Assembly (NCBI GenBank): GCA_963422595.1
Contig: OY730298.1
Span: 1,550,001 to 1,614,000 of the forward strand
DNA: 64,000 bases
Reading direction: 5' to 3'
Origin: G963422595 sp963422595
Lineage (GTDB): Bacteria; Pseudomonadota; Gammaproteobacteria; UBA4575
Below the pieces are notes generated by a model, which searched no databases, had not been told where the DNA came from, and saw only the letters and a list, made by a program, of their open reading frames with translations. The position numbers and the translations under genes were made by a program. Position 1 is the stretch's first letter, and every line of letters starts with the position of its first letter. Below, in pieces: positions 1-7,873 of the stretch.

Positions 1-644
1 CCGGCGTCCACCATCAACTGAACGGCGAACCAGCCGATGCACAGGGCACCGATCAACAGCCCTTCGGGCCGGGTGTAGGCAACCAATGCCAAACTCAATG
101 ACGCCGCTAACAATCCCCAGCAACGGTGACAATAGAGGCTCAGGAAAACCACGGCCAGGACGGTGAAGAAGGTGAACTGCCGCGTCTCCAGCCCGCCGCC
201 CGAGGTCCACACCGCGAAGGTGGCGCTGGAGCACAGCAAACCGAGGGCCATCCATGCCGTCAGCCACCGATGGCGTACCACCGGCAGGCGCATGACCCAC
301 CACAGCATCGCCGCGATAGTCCCGACGGTGCAGACAACCGACAACCACGGCGCCGCCTGTTCCGGCGGGATGCCCAATAGTCTCCATATCGCCGCCAACT
401 CCAGTACCCACAGGAAGTTGGTGTAGCCCTCAACGTACTCGCCGGGATTGAAGACCAGGCCGTGGCCTTCCAGCAGGTTACGAACGTAGCGGAAGCTGAT
501 GAAGGCGTCATCGCACAGGAACCATGCGACAGCGGCGAGCCATCCAAGCAAAACCAGCCATGGCAGGCAAAGTGAGATCAGGAATACGGGCGACCTTTGC
601 AGCCCGGCCGACCACTCCGTCATCATGTTATCAATGCGACGCAT
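1..644 (-). CDS. GT-C type glycosyltransferase, partial (C-terminus outside window)
   Basis: About 214 residues are visible, read from an ATG at 644-642; the frame stays open to the left edge, so the gene is partial. After a hydrophobic first membrane segment comes the signature CDDAFISFRYVRNLLEGHG, then NPGEYVEGYTNFLW, followed by several more hydrophobic stretches. This acidic-pair loop after the first membrane helix is typical of GT-C integral membrane transferases that use polyprenyl-phosphate sugars, and this version resembles the actinobacterial terminal arabinofuranosyltransferase (AftB) group. The start codon shares one base with the TGA stop of the upstream lipoprotein gene, so translation is probably coupled. 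Together with the UbiA and DprE1-like genes upstream, the likely donor is a polyprenyl-phosphate pentose. Donor and acceptor are inferred, not shown by the sequence. Confidence 0.75.
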   Translation of the reverse strand, partial: MRRIDNMMTEWSAGLQRSPVFLISLCLPWLVLLGWLAAVAWFLCDDAFISFRYVRNLLEGHGLVFNPGEYVEGYTNFLWVLELAAIWRLLGIPPEQAAPWLSVVCTVGTIAAMLWWVMRLPVVRHRWLTAWMALGLLCSSATFAVWTSGGGLETRQFTFFTVLAVVFLSLYCHRCWGLLAASLSLALVAYTRPEGLLIGALCIGWFAVQLMVDA

Positions 645-2458
645 CACGGTAATATTCGCCCTGCCAAATTCGTCCACTGCCCGTGTACTGCCCTAGGATA
701 GTCGGGAAGGTGGCGCACGTTGTCCGGATGCGGCAGAGAGGTCGGCAGTGATTCGACCTCTTTTTCCCTATCCGTCAGGAAATAGAATATATCGCTGCGA
801 TTGCTCCAGATATCGCCGTCGTACAGATGAGACTGCGAATCCTTGTTGCCGCCTTTGGATATGATCTCATTGTCCGAATCCAGCATCCTATGCAGGATGT
901 TCCCAAGCATCCGCTGGATTTTCCTTCCCGATTCCTTTGAGGATGCCAGGGCATGATGGAATCGTAACGATGCGGCATGAAAAGTCATCTGGCCGTTCGG
1001 GCGCATGAAGTATGACGTGTGCGCAATGAACTCTTGCTGCCGGGGTTTCCACTTTTTGTTGTAGTAGGGAGAGAGGAACACGATCTGCTCCTGCACGTCA
1101 GGAGTCGGGTAGGACGGGTCAAACGTGTCGACCTCCACTCCTATCAGGCCGTCGATTCTGTCTCCGAAACGCAATCCCGTTCCCTCAAATATCCAATGAG
1201 ACATAAGTCCCGGATCCGGCGCTACATTGGCATGCGTACGGGGCTCCACGACAAAGGGCATATGGTCGCCTCCCCAGGCGCCATTTGAATACTGGGCTCC
1301 GAATATACTCTGTTCGCTGAACGCATCGCCCTGGTTTCTCCACAGACCGGCGTCTGCCTTCTTGTCAACCAGCATGATGTCGTACCCGAAGGCGTCTTTA
1401 TGCAACTCCACCCGCCAGTAGAAGGCATTGGCGGAGAAGGATAACAGATGTACACCCCGCTCGATGGCCTCCACAATGGTATTACGCAGCCGGGCCGATA
1501 TGTACTCGGGATGATAGGCAAGAACGATGACCTGGCACCCCTCGAGCAACGTCGGGTCCTTGTGAACCGACAGGGTCGTCGTATAGCGGATTGGCACGTC
1601 CAAACCCTCAAGAAATTGCACGACCGGTGCGATGTGCTGATAATAGCTAGCTTGTGGCCGCTGCATGCTGACGGCGGAGGCTCGCAGGCGGGACAGGTAC
1701 GCACCTCCGTTGAACCCTTTGTAGAGGCTCGCTCCAAAGGCGGTATTGTACGCGGCCGCAGTCAGGTGCGAGGCCATGAAGCATACCGGCGCCAGCGCGG
1801 ATCTGTCCTCAACGACAAACGGGACGCTTTCCTGCGTGGTTCCATCGGGAGAGAGCACAACGAAGTTGTAGAAGCCATTCGGCCAGTCTTCCGGAATGGG
1901 CACTTCAACGTTGTATTTCCACGTGGCGAACGACACATAGCGTCTGCCGCGGAATTCCTGAATCACCGGTGCGGGCTGCGGTCCTACCAGGGGGGGGTGA
2001 GAGTGAATTGGCGGCTGTGGTAGCCGCAGTTTGAACCATCGGCACTCGGCGACGCTGTTCACGGAGGCAAGCCATGCGCCGTTATCCGAACGGCAGCCGT
2101 GCCAGCCACGTCGTATATGACTGGAAGGGCAGCCTGTCAGTACAGGATAGTCCGCAATGGCGTCTCCGCCGATCCCGTCGTAACAGGGTGCCGTAAACAT
2201 GTAAACGGATCCCCCATGCCCGATTCGCCGCACCTGGAAGTTCAGGCGGCGGGCGTTCTTTGCATGGACGGCCAGTTCGAGGGTGTCGCCCGGGGTCAGA
2301 TCGGTCCGTTTCGCGAATGCTGCACCATCGGCGATCGGTTCAAGCTGGAATGCCGGCTGCGCCATTACGTCGAGCGCAGCACATCCCGAGAGGATAAAGA
2401 CAGCGAGAACCCGGGGCGCCATCTCCATCAAAGTAGAGCGCTGCCTACGCATTTCCAT
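644..2458 (-). CDS. N,N-dimethylformamidase beta-subunit-like lipoprotein, copy B (full length)
   Basis: About 604 residues from the ATG at 2458. ATGs at 2473 and 2479 are also possible; a longer reading frame starting near 2659 overlaps the previous gene in another frame and is unlikely. The N-terminus is a lipoprotein signal with lipobox LSGC (Cys about 26). Then comes a beta-rich domain with cysteine-containing segments, and from about residue 210 a region resembling the large subunit of N,N-dimethylformamidase (VCFMASHLTAAAYNTAFG, the RYTTTLSVHKDPTLL region, VHLLSFSANAFYWRVEL). The family includes amide hydrolases but most members are uncharacterised, and I cannot assign a substrate. It is a close paralogue of the gene just upstream and carries about 50 extra C-terminal residues that the upstream copy lacks. 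Its stop overlaps the start of the glycosyltransferase gene. Likely outer-membrane or periplasmic location. Confidence 0.7.
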   Translation of the reverse strand: MEMRRQRSTLMEMAPRVLAVFILSGCAALDVMAQPAFQLEPIADGAAFAKRTDLTPGDTLELAVHAKNARRLNFQVRRIGHGGSVYMFTAPCYDGIGGDAIADYPVLTGCPSSHIRRGWHGCRSDNGAWLASVNSVAECRWFKLRLPQPPIHSHPPLVGPQPAPVIQEFRGRRYVSFATWKYNVEVPIPEDWPNGFYNFVVLSPDGTTQESVPFVVEDRSALAPVCFMASHLTAAAYNTAFGASLYKGFNGGAYLSRLRASAVSMQRPQASYYQHIAPVVQFLEGLDVPIRYTTTLSVHKDPTLLEGCQVIVLAYHPEYISARLRNTIVEAIERGVHLLSFSANAFYWRVELHKDAFGYDIMLVDKKADAGLWRNQGDAFSEQSIFGAQYSNGAWGGDHMPFVVEPRTHANVAPDPGLMSHWIFEGTGLRFGDRIDGLIGVEVDTFDPSYPTPDVQEQIVFLSPYYNKKWKPRQQEFIAHTSYFMRPNGQMTFHAASLRFHHALASSKESGRKIQRMLGNILHRMLDSDNEIISKGGNKDSQSHLYDGDIWSNRSDIFYFLTDREKEVESLPTSLPHPDNVRHLPDYPRAVHGQWTNLAGRILP

Positions 2459-4151
2459 TGAGGGCGATTCCATGACCATATCTAAAATATACACAATCGC
2501 CGCGATTGCTCCAGATACGGCCGTCGTGCAGATGAGACTGCGAATCCTTGTTGCCGCCTTTGGATATGATCTCATTGTCCGAATCCAGCATCCTATGCAG
2601 GATGTTCCCAAGCATCCGCTGGATTTTCCTTCCCGATTCCTTTGAGGACGCCAAGGCATGATGGAATCGCAACGATGCGGAATGAAAAGTCATTTGTCCG
2701 TTCGGGCGCATGAAGTATGAGGTGTGCGCCATGAACTCTTTTCCTTCATGATTGTAGTAGGGGGAGAGGAACACGATCTGCTCCTGCACGTCAGGAGCAG
2801 GGAAGGACGGATCAAGCGAGTCAATCTCCCCGCTCATTAGGTCGGCGATTCTGTCTCCGAAACGCAATCCCGTTCCCTCAAATATCCAATGAGACATAAG
2901 TCCCGGGTCCGGCATTTCATTGGCGCCCATACGGGGTTCCACAACAAAGGGCATAGATTCGCCGCCCCAGGCGCCAGTTATATACTGGGCTCCGAAGATG
3001 TTTTGTTCGCTGAATAAAGCGCCCTGATTCCTCCACTGATCGCCGCCAGCCCTGTCAAGGATCATGATGTCGTGGCCGTAGGGGTCTTGATCCAACTCCA
3101 CCCGCCAGTAGAAGGCATTGGCGGAGAAGGATAACAGATGTACACCCCGCTCGATGGCCTCCACAATGGTATTACGCAGCCGGGCCGATATGTACTCGGG
3201 ATGAAAGGCTAGAACGATAGCGCGGCACCCATCAAGCAAGGTCGGGTCTTTGTGAACCGACAGGGTCGTTGTATAGCGGATTGGTACATTCAAACGCTCG
3301 AGAAATTTCACCGCCGGCGAGATGTGCGAATAATATGCGCCTCGCGGCCGCTGCATGGTAACGGCGGAGGCTCGCAGAGTACGCTGGTACTCATCCCCGT
3401 CGAACCCTTCGTAGAGGCTCGATCCAAAGGCGGTGTTGTACGCGGCCGCAGTCAGGTGCGAGGCCACGAAGCATACCGGCGCCGGCGCGGATCTGTCCTC
3501 AACGACAAACGGTACCCTTTCTTGCACGGCTCCATTGGGAGAGAATACAACGAAGCGGTAGAAGCCATTTGGACAGTCTTCTGGAATAGGCACCTTAACG
3601 TTGTATTCCCACGTGGCAAACGACACATAGCGGTTGCCGCGGAATTCCTGAATCACCGGCGCGGGCTGTGGGCCTGCCATTGGGAAAAGTGGGGGTAAGG
3701 GACTTGGCGGCTGCGGTAGTCGCAGCTTGAACCATCGGCACTCAGCGACGCTGTTCACGGACGCCAGCCATACGCCGTTGCGTGAACGGCAGTTGAACCA
3801 GCCTCGTCGTATATGGCTGGAAGGGCAACCTATCTGAATAGGATAATCCGCAATGGCATCCCCGCCGATCCCGTCATAACAGTGTTCCGCGGGCTGGTGC
3901 TCATATTTCCGCCCGATTCGCTCTATCTGGAAGGTTAGGCGGCGGGCGGGCTTTGCATGAACGGCCAGTTCAAGGGTATCGCCGGGGGCCAGATGGGTCG
4001 TTTTTGCGAACGCTGATCCATCCGTGACAGGTTCAAGCTGGAACCCCGGTTTCGCCATTACGTCCAGTGCGACACATCCCGAGAGGATAAAGATAGCGAG
4101 AACCCGGGGCACCATCTCCATCAAAGTAGAGCGCTGCCTACGCATTTCCAT
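2445..4151 (-). CDS. N,N-dimethylformamidase beta-subunit-like lipoprotein, copy A (C-terminally truncated)
   Basis: About 568 residues from the ATG at 4151 (ATG at 4172 also possible). It is a paralogue of the downstream copy along nearly its whole length: the same lipobox (ILSGC), the same cysteine-rich N-terminal domain and the same dimethylformamidase-like core. Similarity stops abruptly at IWSNRGD near the C-terminus; the remaining residues (CVYFRYGHGIALNGNA) are simply the leader of copy B read in another frame. The last ~50 residues found in copy B are therefore lost. The sequence around the break is the same leader that also precedes copy A, so the pair arose by tandem duplication or by deletion between tandem cassettes, joined at a short GCGAT match. 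The two copies differ at many sites, so the event is not recent. Whether copy A is functional is unclear. Confidence 0.65.
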   Translation of the reverse strand: MEMRRQRSTLMEMVPRVLAIFILSGCVALDVMAKPGFQLEPVTDGSAFAKTTHLAPGDTLELAVHAKPARRLTFQIERIGRKYEHQPAEHCYDGIGGDAIADYPIQIGCPSSHIRRGWFNCRSRNGVWLASVNSVAECRWFKLRLPQPPSPLPPLFPMAGPQPAPVIQEFRGNRYVSFATWEYNVKVPIPEDCPNGFYRFVVFSPNGAVQERVPFVVEDRSAPAPVCFVASHLTAAAYNTAFGSSLYEGFDGDEYQRTLRASAVTMQRPRGAYYSHISPAVKFLERLNVPIRYTTTLSVHKDPTLLDGCRAIVLAFHPEYISARLRNTIVEAIERGVHLLSFSANAFYWRVELDQDPYGHDIMILDRAGGDQWRNQGALFSEQNIFGAQYITGAWGGESMPFVVEPRMGANEMPDPGLMSHWIFEGTGLRFGDRIADLMSGEIDSLDPSFPAPDVQEQIVFLSPYYNHEGKEFMAHTSYFMRPNGQMTFHSASLRFHHALASSKESGRKIQRMLGNILHRMLDSDNEIISKGGNKDSQSHLHDGRIWSNRGDCVYFRYGHGIALNGNA

Positions 4152-4202
4152 TGAGGGCGATTCCAGGAGCATATCTAAAGTATACACAATCGCCGCCCCG
4201 TC

Positions 4203-4366
4203 CTTTCTAAGGAACCTCTGAAAATCCCTGTGCTCTGGAGTCGAAGGCGTGGTCGCACAGGAACCACGCAACCCCGGAAAGCCAACAGCAGCGTCAACAT
4301 CAGGAATACGGGCGACCTTTGCAGCCCGGTCAACCACTCCGTCATCGTGTCATTGAACTGATGCAT
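4203..4366 (-). pseudogene. 5' remnant of a GT-C glycosyltransferase gene
   Basis: The stretch begins ATG (4366) and encodes TEWLTGLQRSPVFLM, matching TEWSAGLQRSPVFLI at the start of the glycosyltransferase gene at 644-1. After an internal deletion and a frame change the next match is WFLCDHAFDS, corresponding to WFLCDDAFIS in the intact gene, and a stop follows quickly. Only about 45 codons of the gene remain. It shows that a second lipoprotein-glycosyltransferase cassette once stood here. Confidence 0.6.
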
Positions 4367-4499
4367 CACGGTGATATTCGTCCTCCCACACGCGCCCGGT
4401 GCGCTCTTCGTATTTGTGCGCCAGAGTCATCCCGGCCGGACCTGAGCCTATGATGATCAGGTCATAGGAGGGCCGCAGGTCGCTGAATTTAATTTCCAT
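4350..4499 (-). pseudogene. N-terminal remnant of an FAD-dependent (GMC-like) oxidoreductase
   Basis: A 49-codon frame opens with ATG at 4499, 29 bases after the DprE1-like gene, and encodes YDLIIIGSGPAGMTLAHKY, a clear dinucleotide-binding beta-alpha-beta motif (GxGxxG) as at the start of GMC-family oxidoreductases. Homology ends after about 36 codons. The sequence then becomes the stretch that lies just upstream of the glycosyltransferase start (compare 4364-4390 with 642-665), and a stop is reached. The rest of the enzyme has been deleted. The GMC assignment rests on the motif and on the neighbourhood only. Confidence 0.6.
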
Positions 4500-4528
4500 C
4501 TACAATTCTCCCGGTAATCCCATGTCCT

Positions 4529-5872
4529 TCACAATGCGAGTCTTTGCGACAGCGCCGATGCAAACCTGCGACTGGTTTCGGCCGCCTCGGCGCGCACTGA
4601 CTTGAAGGCGTCGAGGCGGGGGTAGCCCTGGCGCACCCGTTCCGGTGCGCAGCGGGCGTCCTTGGCGAGATAGACCCGTCCGCCGTGCCGGTGGGTGATT
4701 TCATCGAGATCGTCGAGCAGCGCCAGTATGCCTTTACGCAGCGGAAAGTCGAGTGCCAAGGTGTAGCCCTCCATGGGGAATGACAGCAGCCCATCGCCGC
4801 CGGGACCGAACAGTTTGAGCACCGCGAGGAAGGAGCCTTGCCCGGCCGCGGCAACCCGTTGGAGCAAGGCCGCGATACCGGTCGGGCTTTTGTCTTTGGG
4901 CAATACGCACTGGTACTGGATGAATCCTCGCCGTCCGTAAAGACGGTTCCAGGCTTCGATTCGGTCCAAAGGAAAGAAGAATGGATCGAAATGGAGCGGC
5001 CGTGCCCCGGCTTTCGTTCGCCCCCACCGGTAGTAGAGGGCGTTGAAGAGTCTGATTGAGTAGTGGTTGAGGAGCACGGAGGGGGCATCGAGCGGGACAC
5101 TCAAGCGACTTGCCGAAGCCGGGCGCAGGGGGTTGCACGCGAGCCGGGGCGGCAGTGCCGCAGGCTCCATGAAGGTGCCGCGCGTCATCAGACCGCGGCC
5201 CAACTTCACGCCGCGCGCCAGACAGTCGACCCACGCCACGCTGTAGGGCCAGTTTACGGATGCTTCGAATAATTCCATGGTGTCGTCCAGGTCGGCGGCC
5301 ACCAGGGTTTCTGTCATAATAAAGGCTGTAGTGATCGGTTTGAGCCGGAAGGTCGCGGACAGGATGACGCCGGTCAGGCCCATGCCGCCGATCGTGGCGT
5401 GAAACAGGTCGATATGTTGCGTGCGGCTACATTGCTGTATCTCGCCGTCTGCGGTGGCCAGGGTCAGTGCTTCCACATGCGCGCCAAAGCTGCCGTCACG
5501 ATGGTGGTTTTTGCCGTGTACGTCGGCGGCGATCATGCCGCCGACGGTGACGAATTTGGTTCCCGGAACCACTGGCGGAAACCAGCCACGCGGTACAAAC
5601 AGGCGCAGGATATCGGCCAGCAGTACACCAGCCTCACAGGTCAATCTGCCAGTCGCGGCGTCGAATGCCTGCATCCGATCCATCACTAGCATGCAGATCG
5701 TTAGTTCTTGATTGAGCGCGGCGTCGCCGTAGGAGCGACCGTTGCCACGAGCGATCAGGGTGCTGCTGCGAGTAAGTAGCGCGGGCAGCGCCTGGTGCTC
5801 GCGCAGGTGTTCCAGCCGGCAGTTGAGCACCGGATACCGACCCCAGCCAGAGAGTTTGCTGCCGTCGACCAT
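4529..5872 (-). CDS. DprE1-like FAD-binding oxidase (polyprenylphosphoryl-ribose 2'-oxidase family)
   Basis: 447 residues from the ATG at 5872, whose A is also the last base of the stop of the upstream UbiA gene (TGATG); a TTG one codon earlier is possible. The N-terminal FAD domain shows RGNGRSYGD and the run from PGTKFVTVGGMIAADVHGKN to GSFGAHVE, as in DprE1 of mycobacteria. The C-terminal half also follows DprE1: FIQYQCVLP, LKLFGPGGDGLLSFP and YLAKDAR. The lysine in the last motif corresponds to the catalytic Lys418 of the M. tuberculosis enzyme. The position of Cys387 (WNICVDF), the covalent target of benzothiazinones, is alanine here (YTLALDF). DprE1 oxidises decaprenylphosphoryl-ribose during formation of the arabinose donor. 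The reductase partner DprE2 is not in this window. Confidence 0.8.
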   Translation of the reverse strand: MVDGSKLSGWGRYPVLNCRLEHLREHQALPALLTRSSTLIARGNGRSYGDAALNQELTICMLVMDRMQAFDAATGRLTCEAGVLLADILRLFVPRGWFPPVVPGTKFVTVGGMIAADVHGKNHHRDGSFGAHVEALTLATADGEIQQCSRTQHIDLFHATIGGMGLTGVILSATFRLKPITTAFIMTETLVAADLDDTMELFEASVNWPYSVAWVDCLARGVKLGRGLMTRGTFMEPAALPPRLACNPLRPASASRLSVPLDAPSVLLNHYSIRLFNALYYRWGRTKAGARPLHFDPFFFPLDRIEAWNRLYGRRGFIQYQCVLPKDKSPTGIAALLQRVAAAGQGSFLAVLKLFGPGGDGLLSFPMEGYTLALDFPLRKGILALLDDLDEITHRHGGRVYLAKDARCAPERVRQGYPRLDAFKSVRAEAAETSRRFASALSQRLAL

Positions 5873-7296
5873 CAAAGTGCTCCCAGTAACACGGCTAAAA
5901 TCCCGATGCTGGTCAGCCAGCTGGTGCGGTCGTGCAGGGCAAACGTTAGCGGATCATCAGCAACGATGCCGCGATTGGCAAGCAGCACCATACGCCCTAA
6001 CCAGTAGATCAACAGCGGGCAAACCAACCATAGGAGTTCGGGCTGGGCATAGTGCGCACTTACTTGTGGGTTGTTGATGTAGAGGATGAGGATTATCACT
6101 GCGGCAAAACCGCTGGCCGTACCCAGTGCCACCAGCACGGTGAGGTCTTCGGTAACATAGGTGCGACCGCGGGCTTCAGTCTGGTTGGACTCACGCAGTG
6201 TGTAAAGCTCGCTTTGGCGTTTGACGATGGCCAGAGATAAAAAAATGAAAAGGAAAAAGGCCATGAACCATGGCGATAGTGCTATTGCAGCCGCGGCCGC
6301 ACCAGCGAGCGCGCGAATGGTATAGAGAGCGGCCAGGGTGATGACGTCAATGAAGGTTTTGCGCTTGAGCAGCAGTGAGTAGGTGACTGCCAACACCAGG
6401 TAGAGCAAGGCGTATAGCCCAGCGGCGACGGATAGTGCGAAGGCCATAGCGAGTCCACCCACCATCAGTACTGCGCTTAGGGCTATCATCGGCAGTAGTG
6501 GCACTTTCCCCGCGGCCAGAGGACGCCGGCATTTGCTGGCGTGCTGGCGATCATGCGGCAGATCGAGCAGGTCGTTAAGCAGGTAAGCACCCGAGGCTAT
6601 TGCCGATAACGCTGCAAATATTCCGGCAGCCACAAGATATGGCTTGACTTCGGTTGCATGCGCCGCAAGCAGGGGTACGAATACGAGGAGGTTTTTGACC
6701 CACTGATACGGACGCAGCGCGCGCAGCCAGTCGATTGCAGTACCACCGATCCCGGGCAAAAAACGGGCCTGGCCATTAAGCGACTTTACTTTCCGTGCGA
6801 GACGCTTTGTAAGACCAACTCCGATGGCTCGCCGCGCTCTTTTCCAGATGGGTAAATCGCGCTGCTCGTTACCGATATAATCGAAGCGGCCACGCCCGAA
6901 GCGCTCGACCAGGGCGGCAGCCTTGGCTTCGCCAATCAGATTGAGTTCTCCGTCCGAGGCAAGATAGCCGGTTACTCCCAGGTGCTCGGCAATTGGGGCA
7001 ATTGCCAGTTCGTCTGCGGCCGACGCCAGCCATACTTCGCGTCCCGCTGCCCTGGCCACAGCAATTTCGTTCAGCACGACCGGGTTAAATGTTAGCGTCT
7101 TTGGCGACAGCGGGACGGCCTGGGCGATTCTGCGTTTTAGCGCGGCGCGGCCTTCGGCGAACCAGAAAGGTAAAACGAGCAGGCGCAATGGGAAAACGGC
7201 GAGTAACCGAGCTATGCCTTCTATCAGCAGGTCACCGCTGACCAGGGTGCCGTCGACGTCGACGATTAACGGCGTGGTGCCGTCATGCGTATACAT
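5872..7296 (-). CDS. HAD-domain/UbiA-family prenyltransferase fusion (decaprenyl-phosphate phosphoribosyltransferase-like)
   Basis: 474 residues. Residues ~1-190 form a HAD-superfamily phosphatase domain beginning with the DVDGTL motif. From ~195 a UbiA-type membrane prenyltransferase follows, with WVKNLLVF and the Asp-rich motif NDLLDLPHDRQH, and eight or nine hydrophobic segments. Proteins of this form are related to Rv3806c, which joins PRPP to decaprenyl phosphate; the HAD domain would remove the 5-phosphate, so the fusion could carry out two consecutive steps. The gene heads a minus-strand operon with the DprE1-like oxidase (one-base overlap). Together they suggest synthesis of a polyprenyl-phosphate pentofuranose, as proposed for arabinosylated Nod factors (noe genes) and arabinosylated pilin in other proteobacteria. 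The lipid and the sugar are inferred. Confidence 0.8.
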   Translation of the reverse strand: MYTHDGTTPLIVDVDGTLVSGDLLIEGIARLLAVFPLRLLVLPFWFAEGRAALKRRIAQAVPLSPKTLTFNPVVLNEIAVARAAGREVWLASAADELAIAPIAEHLGVTGYLASDGELNLIGEAKAAALVERFGRGRFDYIGNEQRDLPIWKRARRAIGVGLTKRLARKVKSLNGQARFLPGIGGTAIDWLRALRPYQWVKNLLVFVPLLAAHATEVKPYLVAAGIFAALSAIASGAYLLNDLLDLPHDRQHASKCRRPLAAGKVPLLPMIALSAVLMVGGLAMAFALSVAAGLYALLYLVLAVTYSLLLKRKTFIDVITLAALYTIRALAGAAAAAIALSPWFMAFFLFIFLSLAIVKRQSELYTLRESNQTEARGRTYVTEDLTVLVALGTASGFAAVIILILYINNPQVSAHYAQPELLWLVCPLLIYWLGRMVLLANRGIVADDPLTFALHDRTSWLTSIGILAVLLGAL

Positions 7297-7582
7297 TGAT
7301 TGTAAACCTCATTGGTGCGTCCGCTGTGTCTCCAGGAGTCTTTAATCCAACCGCGATAGGTCTGTTGAATATACTATCGGTTATGTTGGCATGGCATGTC
7401 AAATGCGGGCATTAACCGTCGTGACTGTACTTCTGATAATCGATTATTGACACTTGAAAGTGTGTTTACAATTTGATATTTCCCAAGCATCAATTTATGA
7501 GCACTATGGATTATGCCGAACTCTGAGGGTGATGATGGCAGGTGTTGCCATGCAAGTAATCAGGCAGGTATGGCACGGGTGG

Positions 7583-7822
7583 TTATGTGGAGTTTATTTT
7601 TCTATACAGGTCGTCCAGTTCCCGGGCTAACGAGAAATGGGGCCGCTTTACGCCAGCGCGGCGATACCAGTAGTCGGCATTGCTTAAATCACTTTCGACT
7701 CTATGGATGTAGGCATGGATGAGGCAGGATAGTTGGTCCGCATGCGGCTGAACCAGCTTGTGCGCCGCTTCCAGTTTTCCTTCTTTGGCTAAATTCAGTG
7801 TTTTAAGGTGATCGCAGGGCAT
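7583..7822 (-). CDS. Small conserved hypothetical protein
   Basis: 79 residues, ATG start, on the same strand as lysS and 51 bases downstream of it. The core SCLIHAYIHRVESDLSNADY, continuing WYRRAG, resembles a small soluble protein found in many proteobacteria; no catalytic motif, signal peptide or membrane segment is visible. Function unknown. The 286 bases that follow, up to the UbiA gene, hold no gene that I can see. Confidence 0.6.
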   Translation of the reverse strand: MPCDHLKTLNLAKEGKLEAAHKLVQPHADQLSCLIHAYIHRVESDLSNADYWYRRAGVKRPHFSLARELDDLYRKINST

Positions 7823-7873
7823 TCGGTAATCCAGGTGTTGTTATTGATTTTTTTGCGCGCAGGTGTGGTCTCT

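Noticed and set aside
2459..2659. N-terminal extension of lipoprotein copy B from a start near 2659
   Set aside because: The extension is the end of copy A read in another frame; the lipoprotein signal begins near 2458.
7447..7480. TTGACA with a TACAAT-like box 15 bases on, and a small palindrome ACACTTGAAAGTGT, plus strand
   Set aside because: No plus-strand gene follows, and the spacing is short; likely chance.
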